Assembly (NCBI GenBank): GCA_016722705.1
Contig: JADKGN010000005.1
Coordinates: 372,001 to 436,000, forward strand
Reading direction: 5' to 3'
Origin: Candidatus Dechloromonas phosphoritropha
GTDB lineage: Bacteria; Pseudomonadota; Gammaproteobacteria; Burkholderiales; Rhodocyclaceae
DNA: 64,000 bases
Position numbers and translations under genes: made by a program. Positions 51,851-60,492 of the stretch are shown piece after piece. The notes beneath the pieces were generated by a model, which was given only the letters and a program-made list of their open reading frames with translations, searched no databases and was not told the DNA's origin. Every line of letters begins with the position of its first letter. Positions within the stretch are counted from its first letter, which is position 1.

Positions 51851-52071
51851 AGGCCTGGGGGTAGGGGTGAAACTGCCGGTGTTGGCAATGAGCCTGTGCA
51901 GGAATGTTCTCGACCAGTGCCGCGCCTTGCGTAATTTCGGCGACCTGACTACTGGTCAGGGGTCGCTTGGTGCAACCGCGCCGACGTTGACACTGGTGGT
52001 CAGTCTGGCCCGCAAACGGCCAATCGTCCGACTTTCAGGATGCAAACACCAATCAGCAACTCGAAAAGACC
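51851..52071. other. Gap between the IS1634 element and the injection-system operon
   Basis: About 220 bases downstream of the DUF6519 gene. A short plus-strand frame (51867-52142) has no recognisable content. No clear terminator was found for the leftward operon. Confidence 0.35.
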
Positions 52072-55000
52072 TTAGAGTGCCACGATCGACAGCCCGCCGT
52101 TCCCGAAACTTTCCGGGTTGGCGCCGGCAACGAAGAGTCTGAAATCGTTGTGGGCGAAGTTGCCGATGACCTTGGCCTGGTTGGCGATTAGGACGCCGAC
52201 GTCACCTTGCGGTTCGAGGGTGTTGCAGTTGAAGGCGTTGTTGAAGCCGGGGTAATGGTCTCGCTCGCTGTCGATCCGGTTATCGATGACCTTCAGGTCG
52301 TGCCAGACGAGCAGGCTGCCCTGGGCGCTGCTGAGGACTTTGTCCAATACCTTGCCGCTCATCCGCAGGCCTTGCAGCGCATTCCGTTCGAGGACAAGGG
52401 TGCCGCTGTCGTCGAAGGTCACGGCACCGGCTTTGATCGCGGCGCTCAGGCGTTTGATCTGATCCGGCGTCAGGTCGGGCAATGCGTCAGATTCGCCAAA
52501 TAACGTGATGCGCCCTTGCACCCGGTTGTCGATCAGGCTGGCATCGTCGGTATCGTCGAGGGCGAGCGCGAAAGCGGGGGTCGCGGCGCGCACGGCGATG
52601 GCGAGTTGGCCGATGGCCTTGCCCAGGCTGGCCGGGGAAATGCTGCGGCCGACGGCGCTGCTCAGCGCGCTGAGGCCGCTCTGCTCGCGCGGGCTGAGAT
52701 TGGCGAGGTCGTTGCTGCGCAGCAGGGTGGTGATCTCGCCGACCATTTTTTTCTGCGCGGCAGGGCTGAGCGCGGCAATATCGCTGGCGGCTGTACTCAG
52801 GGTGCCATCGATGCTGGCGGTGGCGCTGAAAGCTTTCTGGAAGGCGGCCAGACTGGGAACGCGCTGGAGCACGAAGTTGAGACGTGAGCCATCGTCGGCA
52901 ACGGCCGAGGCAAAAAGCCGGCAGCCTTCGATCAGCAGGCGCTGGCCGCCGCCGATGCGGAGCAGGCTGGTACCGGTTGCGGTCGGGCCGGCCAGGTCCA
53001 GTTGGCTCAGGCGCAGGTCGCCGCAACGCAAAAAGCCGAGACTGCGCGGACCGCCGGAACTGATGATGGTGAAGTCGGCCAGGGTCAGCGCGGCAAAGGT
53101 GTCGAACTGCAAGAGTTGGTCCTTGAGCACCAGGCGAGTCGCTGGGCCGGCGCCGTGAATGCTGATGCGGTGGCGCGTCGTGCCGGTCAGGCTGAGGTCG
53201 TCTTTCAGGGTATGGTTGCCGGGGAGCAGGCAGATGCAGATGTCGCGTAGGTCTTGGCCGATCAGGGTGCGCAGCGCGACGTCCAGCGTTTCAAATTCGC
53301 CGGTCAGACCAACAGTCACACAGCAACCGCCACCCGCCGTGCGTTTGCACAGCGTGTCGATGGCTTCCTGCACCGTATAGGCGTTGGCGGCCAGCAGGTC
53401 GGCGCATTGGCTCGGGTCGTAGGCAACGCCACTGGCCAGCGCCAATTGGGCACTGAAGTGCACGGGCAGGTAACGGCCGGGAACGACCTGACCGGCAACG
53501 AGCAATTCGGCGGTCGCATGCTGGACCGGTTTGGTGGCGTCGGAGGCCAGCGACCAGGCGATGCTGGCCGTGCCGTCGGCCAGGGTGTCGACCACTTGCG
53601 TCGTCGTGCCGTTGGGCAGTTGCCCGGTGTCGACGGTGAATTTTACCTGTGCGCCGAGGACCGGAAACTGGCCGTTGGCAACGCCGACCTGCAGCGAACT
53701 GGGCAGCGCGATGAGGGCGGGCGTATCGGCCGGGTTGGTCTTGATATTTTGACCATCGCCGCCGACGTAATGCAGCTGGGTCAGTTCGGTCAGGCTGGGG
53801 AAAAGCGGCCGGCAATCGGATTTCGGCGTCCACACGCCGCCGACAAATTCGAGCAAAGCCAGTCGGGCAAAGGCGCGCAGCACGCCGGCCGGGGCGCGGA
53901 AAGCCGGCTTGCCGGCTTCCTGCGGCCACTCGATGGCGGCGGTCGCGGTGCGGGCGGGAATCAGCCAATAATCGCCGATGCGATAGCTGCCCGGCGCGAA
54001 TTTCAGTTCGATGCCGTCCTGCGCCATTTCCTCCCAACCGGCATTGACGTTGGCAATGGCGACCGGCTTGAGTTCGACGATGCCATCCCAGCACCGGACC
54101 CGCGGGTTGCTCGGGAACAGCGCAACATCGAGGGCATGGCCGATGCGGGTGGTCAGATCGACGGTGACGACATTGCCTTCGGTGCGCGTCACCTGGACCA
54201 GCGGGCCGGGCTGGCCGAGCAGTTCATGGCTGTCATCGATGAACTCGACCCAGCAGCCGGCGGTGATCGCCAGCACGTCGTCGCGGCCGATGCTGGCGAC
54301 TTCGAATTCGTTGGCGATCGGGTCGTCGAGCCAGCGCACGACGCGGCTGAGCAGGCTGCCATTGTCACGCGACCATTTGTAGCGCGCCTTGCCGGCGATG
54401 CTGCCATCGTCGTGGATCTCGACCCGGTAAAGATGGTTTTCGAGCAGCCGGTAGCCGGCTTCCGGCGGCAACTGGCACGGCGTTTTCGGCGGAACGGTGG
54501 CTTCGGCGCGGGCGGCGAGCTGACCGTCGGGGGCGGCGGTCAAGGTGTTCCAGGCGGCAATATTCGACAGGCAGTCGAGGGCGGCACCGGCGTCGCCGGC
54601 GCGCAGCAGCTTGACCTGCCAGACGGTCTTTTCACGGGTGCAGGTGTCGGGGCCGCCGAGCGCCACTTCGCGCATGCTGGGGTTGTCCACTGGCAAATCG
54701 GGCGGGCTGAGGTGGCGTTGCCATGCTTCGAGATAGGCGAGGTAGGTGCCGTCCGCCGGCGCCACGGCATTGCCGGCATTGTTGAAAACGACGACGCCGG
54801 TGATGGCGCTGGCGACGATGCCGGCCGGCGGCAGGGGCAGTACGCTGGCGCCGGCCGGCAGCACCGGCGAGGCGGTGTCGGGCAGGTCGGGCTGGTCGGC
54901 GACGGTGGTCGGCGCCGGGTTTTCACAGAGCAGGCCATCGACGTACAGGCGGCCAGCCGAAATGGCCAGATCGGTGCCGGCCGGGGTCAGGCCGAAGCCA

Positions 55001-55182
55001 GGGTTGTCGATCGGCACGGCGACCGGGCCGAGGCTGTCGCGGGTCTCGATTTCGATGCGGTGATTGAGGATGTCCTGCTGCTCGTTGAAATCGGCATCGA
55101 GCTGGACGCGGCCCTGCTGCATGCGCACGCTACGGTAGCGTCTGGCCTGGTCGAAGGTGGCGCGGCTGAGGTCGGCTTTCAT
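52072..55182 (-). CDS. DUF6519 protein with C-terminal beta-helix, contractile injection system
   Basis: 1036 aa. The N-terminus ADLSRATFDQARRYRSVRMQ and the nearby QLDADFNEQQDI are diagnostic of DUF6519, a domain found in loci of phage-tail-like injection systems. Residues about 485-590 look like an Ig-like module (VKFTVDTGQLPNG). From about 610 the sequence turns into right-handed beta-helix-like rungs (GDLRLSQLDLAGPTA and LLIEGCRLFAS, then LVLERNALQGLRM). It is probably a distal fibre or baseplate-associated adhesin. Last gene of the operon; GGGAGAG precedes ATG 55182. Confidence 0.8.
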   Translation of the reverse strand: MKADLSRATFDQARRYRSVRMQQGRVQLDADFNEQQDILNHRIEIETRDSLGPVAVPIDNPGFGLTPAGTDLAISAGRLYVDGLLCENPAPTTVADQPDLPDTASPVLPAGASVLPLPPAGIVASAITGVVVFNNAGNAVAPADGTYLAYLEAWQRHLSPPDLPVDNPSMREVALGGPDTCTREKTVWQVKLLRAGDAGAALDCLSNIAAWNTLTAAPDGQLAARAEATVPPKTPCQLPPEAGYRLLENHLYRVEIHDDGSIAGKARYKWSRDNGSLLSRVVRWLDDPIANEFEVASIGRDDVLAITAGCWVEFIDDSHELLGQPGPLVQVTRTEGNVVTVDLTTRIGHALDVALFPSNPRVRCWDGIVELKPVAIANVNAGWEEMAQDGIELKFAPGSYRIGDYWLIPARTATAAIEWPQEAGKPAFRAPAGVLRAFARLALLEFVGGVWTPKSDCRPLFPSLTELTQLHYVGGDGQNIKTNPADTPALIALPSSLQVGVANGQFPVLGAQVKFTVDTGQLPNGTTTQVVDTLADGTASIAWSLASDATKPVQHATAELLVAGQVVPGRYLPVHFSAQLALASGVAYDPSQCADLLAANAYTVQEAIDTLCKRTAGGGCCVTVGLTGEFETLDVALRTLIGQDLRDICICLLPGNHTLKDDLSLTGTTRHRISIHGAGPATRLVLKDQLLQFDTFAALTLADFTIISSGGPRSLGFLRCGDLRLSQLDLAGPTATGTSLLRIGGGQRLLIEGCRLFASAVADDGSRLNFVLQRVPSLAAFQKAFSATASIDGTLSTAASDIAALSPAAQKKMVGEITTLLRSNDLANLSPREQSGLSALSSAVGRSISPASLGKAIGQLAIAVRAATPAFALALDDTDDASLIDNRVQGRITLFGESDALPDLTPDQIKRLSAAIKAGAVTFDDSGTLVLERNALQGLRMSGKVLDKVLSSAQGSLLVWHDLKVIDNRIDSERDHYPGFNNAFNCNTLEPQGDVGVLIANQAKVIGNFAHNDFRLFVAGANPESFGNGGLSIVAL

Positions 55183-55222
55183 TGGGTCTCTCCCGGTTTT
55201 TGTCTAGGGATGTTGAATGGGG

Positions 55223-57370
55223 TCAATTGACGAAAATCGCGGCCGCTTCAAGGCCGAAACGCAGGTATTCGTCGAGCGCCAGGGCGAGATTGGCTTCGCG
55301 CTGGGGTTGCTGGAGCAGGTTCCAGACGCCGATCTCGGCCCCGTTGTCGGCGCCGGTGCGGATTTCCGGCGCGGTGCTGCGGGTCAGTTGGCCATAAGCC
55401 AGCGTGTCGAAATGGATGCTGGTAAAGCCGGGCGTGACACGGGTGGCTTCGCGGGCGGCCAAGGCGGCCGGCAGGTCGGTCATGACCAGATCGGGCTGGC
55501 AACGGTGGCGACGCGGCGTCACCGATTTCGCCGGCAGGTAGCAGTAGCGCACGCAGCCTTCCTGGCGGCGGGCAATGTTGACCAAGCCGTCGAACAGCGT
55601 GTTGCTGGCCTCCAGTCGGCCAGCGGCAGTTGTGCCAAACAGCGTGCAGGCGATCACCGATAACGGGCTGTCATCGACGTCGACCGCGACATTGCCGCCG
55701 GCCCCGTCGTCGCCATCGATCAGGCTATCGCGCAAGACGGCGGCGGCGAGCGGCTGGTTGCTGTGTAGCGCGCCGCTTAGGCAGCGGTAGATGCTGAGAC
55801 TGAGGTCGGTGGCGGTACCCGTGTGGGCGATGCCGCCCTTGGCCGGAACCAGAGTGCAGTGGCGGAGCGTTACGGCGTGCAGCGCACCTTGCAGTTTGAG
55901 GGCGCCGTCGAGGAGCAGGCCGCCCAGGCTGAGCCGCGTGCTGGCGTTGCCCTTGAGGCTGAAATCGCCGATCAGCACCGGCCGGCGACCGGCTGCGGCG
56001 GTGATGGCGAGGTGCGTATCGGGGAGGTCGAGATCGGGTGTCAGCGCTTCGCTGGCGTCGCTGTTGAGGACGATCAGCGTGCGTTTTCCGGCAATAACCC
56101 GGTTGACCGTATCGGCGGGGTTGGCCGGGGCGTTGAAGGCCGAGGCCAGGGTCGGCGTGGCGGCGCTGGGAATCTGGATGACGACCTCGAAATCGGCCGG
56201 ATCGGGCAGGATGGCCAGCGGGTCGCTGTCGCCCGGATTGGGACGCTCGTCGTAGGGGCCGGCGCCGATATCACCGGGAAAGCCGTAGGCGTAGCCGACT
56301 TCGACTGTGCTTGCCGCGACGCCTTCCGGCAGGGCGAGGCGGCCGCGCCGCGGGTCGATGCCGACCAGCACGCTGCCGACGGATGGAAAGTTCATGTCCG
56401 GCCGCCCGGCCTTGCTGGCGGTGACGGTCAGGCTGGCCGGCGGATGCCGCCAGTCTTCAGGAACGACGCCAGGAATCGGGCTGAGGTCGCAAATCACCAG
56501 ATGTTCGACCGCGACTTCCTGATCGTCGATCCAGACGCGGAACACCGGTCCGCCAGCGCTCGCGGCAAAGTAGCGGTCATCCGGGTCTTCGCCATCGGTG
56601 AGGGCTTGCCGGCGGGCTTCCAGCTCGGCGTGGAGGTCGCGCCAGTGCAGTGCTTCCGGGACGTTGATCGGCTCGGCGAGATGACTGATGTCGGTTTCGC
56701 TGCGCGGCCGGTTGAACAGCGGCTGATCAAGGCCGAGCGGGTCGATGGTATAGAAGCCGGGCCGCGTCGTCGCCGGACGGGCGCTGGCGCGCTGCACCGG
56801 GTAGGCCTGCAGGCGCCATAAAAAAAGGCCGACATTGGGCAGGTTGTAGCGGCCGGCCGGCAGGGCGCGGACGTCGGCCGTATGCGCTTCGGTCCCGAAC
56901 GGGCCGTCGATGCGGTCGAGCGGGCGCGGTTGGCGCAGATCCGGCGTGCGCAGGGAATGCGGCCGGGTGTGGTTCAGGTACTGCGTCGTGCTCACCCGTT
57001 CGAAAAACTCTACGGCGCGGGCCCGCCAGCCGGTCGTGTCGAAGGCCAGTTCTTCGAGAACCAGCGCCGTGCCCTTGCGCCGGCGCAGGCGCAAGGTGTT
57101 GGCGACCAGCGCCCGCGGGCCGAAGGCGGCGGTGCCGCTGACCGGGTAGAGGGCGCGCACGCCGAGCAGGTCGCCGATGTAGGGCACGACCCAGTCTTCG
57201 CAGGTTTCGATGAAGGCGTTGTCGTAGAGCCGGTCGATATCGGCTTGCAGCAAAGCCCCTTGGCGCGCAATGACGCCGAGCAGGGCGCGCAACGGGCCGT
57301 TCAGTTCGGTGTCGCGCTCGCGGTAAAAGGCAGGCAGCAGGTTGAGCAGCGTGTCGGCGTCGAGTTTCAT
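55223..57370 (-). CDS. Phage-tail-like protein (tail protein I / baseplate wedge type)
   Basis: 715 aa. The N-terminus LLNLLPAFYRERDTELNGPL, followed by VVPYIGDLLGVR and RRRKGTALVLEELAFDTTGW, is typical of the tail protein I-like component (Afp12-like) found after baseplate J proteins in extracellular injection systems. The C-terminal third (from about 470) contains short repeats of beta-helix character (LSLGGLLLDGALKLQGALHA). It starts with an ATGA overlap with the preceding baseplate gene. Probably links baseplate and fibres. Confidence 0.78.
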   Translation of the reverse strand: MKLDADTLLNLLPAFYRERDTELNGPLRALLGVIARQGALLQADIDRLYDNAFIETCEDWVVPYIGDLLGVRALYPVSGTAAFGPRALVANTLRLRRRKGTALVLEELAFDTTGWRARAVEFFERVSTTQYLNHTRPHSLRTPDLRQPRPLDRIDGPFGTEAHTADVRALPAGRYNLPNVGLFLWRLQAYPVQRASARPATTRPGFYTIDPLGLDQPLFNRPRSETDISHLAEPINVPEALHWRDLHAELEARRQALTDGEDPDDRYFAASAGGPVFRVWIDDQEVAVEHLVICDLSPIPGVVPEDWRHPPASLTVTASKAGRPDMNFPSVGSVLVGIDPRRGRLALPEGVAASTVEVGYAYGFPGDIGAGPYDERPNPGDSDPLAILPDPADFEVVIQIPSAATPTLASAFNAPANPADTVNRVIAGKRTLIVLNSDASEALTPDLDLPDTHLAITAAAGRRPVLIGDFSLKGNASTRLSLGGLLLDGALKLQGALHAVTLRHCTLVPAKGGIAHTGTATDLSLSIYRCLSGALHSNQPLAAAVLRDSLIDGDDGAGGNVAVDVDDSPLSVIACTLFGTTAAGRLEASNTLFDGLVNIARRQEGCVRYCYLPAKSVTPRRHRCQPDLVMTDLPAALAAREATRVTPGFTSIHFDTLAYGQLTRSTAPEIRTGADNGAEIGVWNLLQQPQREANLALALDEYLRFGLEAAAIFVN

Positions 57371-60300
57371 GACGTGCGCTCCGTGAGGGTGACGGCGCCC
57401 GGCTCAAGCCGCAGGAGATCGGCCGGCTGCAGGCTGTTGCCCTGCCAGCGAGCGCTGCGCGCCGGTATGCTGCCGTCGGGGCCGTCTGAGGTAAGGACGG
57501 TCAGGCCGGCTGTGACCTGGATCAGCTGGTCGAGATCGCAGCCGATGACACCAGGAACATCCTGCAGCGCGGCCAGCACTTCGCTGCCGGTGACCGGCTG
57601 GCCAAAGCCACGGGCGGCAAAACCGAAGGCCTTGGCGAGGGCAGCGGCGGCGGCCGCGAGCACCTTGTCGGCCTCGTAGTCCGGGGCAATCCACAAGCCG
57701 GCACTCAGGCCAAAGCGCAGGTCGCGACAGGGGCTGACGCGCAAGGGTTGGTAAGGCGGCCGGGCGGCGTCGATGGCGGCGAGGAGGTTGCGGTAAAGGG
57801 CGGTATTCGGGTCCAGCCCGGCGCCGTCGGTGCCGGCCACGGTGAGGTGCACCATGCGTTGCTCGCCATCCCACAGCCAGACGGCCTGGGCTTTGCCGAT
57901 GCCGGTGAAGGCGGCGGCAAAATCCTCGAAATCGCGCAGCGAGACGATGCGCTCCAGCGTGCGCACGGTGAGCGGGGCATTGCGCCGGGCTCCGTCGCCG
58001 GCCTCGGCATCAGTGCCGCCACTGGCCGCGACCGGGTTGGTGACGGCTTTCAGGCCCGGCGGTCGGGTCAGCAGCATGCTGATCTGGTCGGCCTTGACGT
58101 TGCCGGCCGTGCCGAGGCCAACGCGATAGCGGGCTTCGACATTGCCGCTGCCGGTGGGCAGGCGGGTGCCATGGCTGCCATCGCCGAATTGCACGGTGGC
58201 GCTGCCGTTTTCATCGAGCTGCACGGTATAGGCGCGCTCGGTCGGACCAGATGCCGTAAAGCGTGGCGCTTCCGGCCAGAGCAGGCCATCGACGCGGATT
58301 TCGAGGGTGCTGGCCGTACCGCTCGGGGTCGGCGCGGCGATATAGGTGAGCGGTCCCTGGCGCAGCGCAAAACGTTGCAGGCTGCGGCTGCCGTCGCCGC
58401 TGCCCAGCGGTTCGGGCTGGATGCGCATCTGCTTGCTGTCGCCGGCACTGGCTGGCGCGAGGTTGGCGTTGATGCGGACGGTGGACGGCAGGTAGGCTTG
58501 CGTCAGGTCGCTGTCGAGCAGCAACTGGGTGCGTCCGCCGGTGCTGTCGTTGTGCTGGATGCGGACAATTTCGGCGGCCGGGGCGAGGCTTGCGGTCAAC
58601 CGGGAAAAATCCTCAAATTCCAGTTCCGCCGTCTTGCGGTCGCGGGCGAGCCGAATCGCTGCCAGCGCGTCGCCCTTGTTCAGCCGGTTGCGCGCCTTGA
58701 TGTTGGCCGGCAAATCGGCCAGGACGAGGCCGGAAACGGCGAGCCAGCGGCCTTCGGGCAGATCGGGTTCATAGCCGGCCAGTTCGATGAGATGGCCTTG
58801 CAGGAAACCGGTGCGCGGCCGGGTCGCCCAGTCGAGCGGCTCAGATTGACCATGAGCCGTTGTGGCACGCAATTCTGGCCCGAAGATGTCATTCAGGTTC
58901 TCACCAAGCAGCGAGAGCCGTGTGCTCGTGGCGGACAACGTGAAACCGGCACGGGCGCCATCCTCGGCCTGCACGATGCGATAGACTTCTTCGTAATCGG
59001 GCAGCGACAATACTGTCCAGCTACCGGCCAGCCATTTGGGATAGCTATTGTCGAGGTAAAGCGGATGCACGTCGCGCGGATAGAGATATTGCATCGGGAT
59101 GATCGCCTTGGTGACGCCGGGACCGGACCACGACAACTGGCAGGTCGCATTGGAAAGGTGTTCGTAGTATTCAAGACGAATACTGTGTTTCCGGTCGGCG
59201 ACCAACTGGAAGCCTCCCGTGCGTTCGGTCGGGGCTTGGTCTTCCCAGTGATTGATGACGACCTGATCGTCGATCCACAGCCGGCAGCCGTCATCGGCAT
59301 TGACATAGAAGGTAAACGTGCCACTGGCGGGTGCCTGCACCCAGCCGCTCCAGCGAACCGAGAAATTGTCGGCCGGTACACCGGGCGCCGGGCTGCCTTC
59401 GCCCCAAGTGCTGAAATCGATCACCGGGTCGATATTGGTGTAGACACGATTGCGCAGCGAAGTGCCCTTGAAATATTCGCCATACAAACCCGTTCCGGTG
59501 GCTGCCCCGGCCGGCGGATCGGAAACGTCGGCCAGTGTGAAACCGGGCCATTCCGGATAATCGACGATGGACGGTTTGCTTTCTTCCAGCAAGCCTAGGT
59601 AATTGGCGCGAACATTCGCCGGCATGGCCCGCCAGTCCGGCGCGTTGTGACCGAACATGCGGGCGCGGGCACGCAGGGCATGGCAACCCGGGTTGGTGCG
59701 GGCCGGATGGACGCCATGCCAGGGCTGGCCGAGGCCGCGGTCGAGTGTGACGACGGTGTAGCCGATGTCCTTCGGATCGATCGGGTCGGCGGGCAGGACT
59801 TCGCGCAGGCGGGTGACGTGACGGAAATCCCAGTTTTCGTTGCCTGGGTCCTTGCTGCGTTCGTCGCCGATGATCAGCAGCGCATCGCCGGCTTGCAGGC
59901 GCGTCGCGGTGCCGGCCAGATAGAGGGTGCGCAAGCCCATGCGCGGCGGCACGGCGTCGGCGGCCAGCACCGGCAGAGCGTTCCAGCGCACCTTGGCGTC
60001 AATCGCTTCGAGGGTCTCGAAAGTTTGCGCTTTTTCGTCCTGGCCGGGCACGCTCTGGGCGCGGGCGCCGATGTCGATGCGCGTTTCGAGCGGGGCGCCG
60101 GGTGCGGTTTCCAGCGTGAAGGCAAGCCAGGTCGAGGCGGCAACGCCGGGCCGCAGTTCGTAGCCGATGGCGCGCGCCAGCTCGAGGACCGAGCGCCGTT
60201 CGGTCGCGGTGCGCAGGTAGTTTTCGTTGCCAATGCGCTCCTGATAGAAGCTCAGTACGTCGAGCACCGCCGCCCAACTATCGAGCAGCGCGATGGCCGG

Positions 60301-60492
60301 GTCGTCGCTGGCCCGCGTGCTGAGCCCGGCCAACTGCGCTTCGTCGGCGAGGTCGGCCAGCATGCTCTGGCGGAAGCGGCCGTGGGTGCCAATGCGCAGC
60401 GTCAATTCCGGCTGGCCGGGGGCCTGGGTTTCATCGACCGGGGTGAGTGGGCTGACGCCGGCGCAGCAGCCGCAGTTGTCGGTGGTGCTCAT
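57367..60492 (-). CDS. Baseplate assembly protein (TIGR02243-like) with an inserted PA14-like domain
   Basis: 1041 aa. N-terminal TLRIGTHGRFRQSMLADLAD and DDPAIALLDSWAAVLDVLSF, then ENYLRTATERRSVLELARAI, are typical of the J-like baseplate wedge protein of injection systems. The C-terminal part has FGDGSHGTRLPTGSGNVEAR and RVGLGTAGNVKADQI, also typical. Between them, at about residues 328-470, lies a module with LYGEYFKGTSLRNRVYT, FSVRWSGWVQAPASGTFTFY and DDGCRLWIDDQVVINHW: a PA14 domain, usually carbohydrate-binding. This insertion is not a standard part of the family. Overlaps both neighbours by ATGA. Confidence 0.85.
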   Translation of the reverse strand: MSTTDNCGCCAGVSPLTPVDETQAPGQPELTLRIGTHGRFRQSMLADLADEAQLAGLSTRASDDPAIALLDSWAAVLDVLSFYQERIGNENYLRTATERRSVLELARAIGYELRPGVAASTWLAFTLETAPGAPLETRIDIGARAQSVPGQDEKAQTFETLEAIDAKVRWNALPVLAADAVPPRMGLRTLYLAGTATRLQAGDALLIIGDERSKDPGNENWDFRHVTRLREVLPADPIDPKDIGYTVVTLDRGLGQPWHGVHPARTNPGCHALRARARMFGHNAPDWRAMPANVRANYLGLLEESKPSIVDYPEWPGFTLADVSDPPAGAATGTGLYGEYFKGTSLRNRVYTNIDPVIDFSTWGEGSPAPGVPADNFSVRWSGWVQAPASGTFTFYVNADDGCRLWIDDQVVINHWEDQAPTERTGGFQLVADRKHSIRLEYYEHLSNATCQLSWSGPGVTKAIIPMQYLYPRDVHPLYLDNSYPKWLAGSWTVLSLPDYEEVYRIVQAEDGARAGFTLSATSTRLSLLGENLNDIFGPELRATTAHGQSEPLDWATRPRTGFLQGHLIELAGYEPDLPEGRWLAVSGLVLADLPANIKARNRLNKGDALAAIRLARDRKTAELEFEDFSRLTASLAPAAEIVRIQHNDSTGGRTQLLLDSDLTQAYLPSTVRINANLAPASAGDSKQMRIQPEPLGSGDGSRSLQRFALRQGPLTYIAAPTPSGTASTLEIRVDGLLWPEAPRFTASGPTERAYTVQLDENGSATVQFGDGSHGTRLPTGSGNVEARYRVGLGTAGNVKADQISMLLTRPPGLKAVTNPVAASGGTDAEAGDGARRNAPLTVRTLERIVSLRDFEDFAAAFTGIGKAQAVWLWDGEQRMVHLTVAGTDGAGLDPNTALYRNLLAAIDAARPPYQPLRVSPCRDLRFGLSAGLWIAPDYEADKVLAAAAAALAKAFGFAARGFGQPVTGSEVLAALQDVPGVIGCDLDQLIQVTAGLTVLTSDGPDGSIPARSARWQGNSLQPADLLRLEPGAVTLTERTS

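Noticed and set aside
51867..52142. Short plus-strand frame downstream of the IS1634 element
   Set aside because: Overlaps the end of the DUF6519 gene antisense and has no recognisable sequence.
53254..55230. Plus-strand open frame of 658 codons antisense to the DUF6519 gene
   Set aside because: Shadow of a real gene with clear domains; the translated product is low-complexity and unrecognisable.
57748..59598. Plus-strand open frame of 616 codons antisense to the baseplate gene
   Set aside because: Shadow; the baseplate protein on the other strand has family motifs over the same region.
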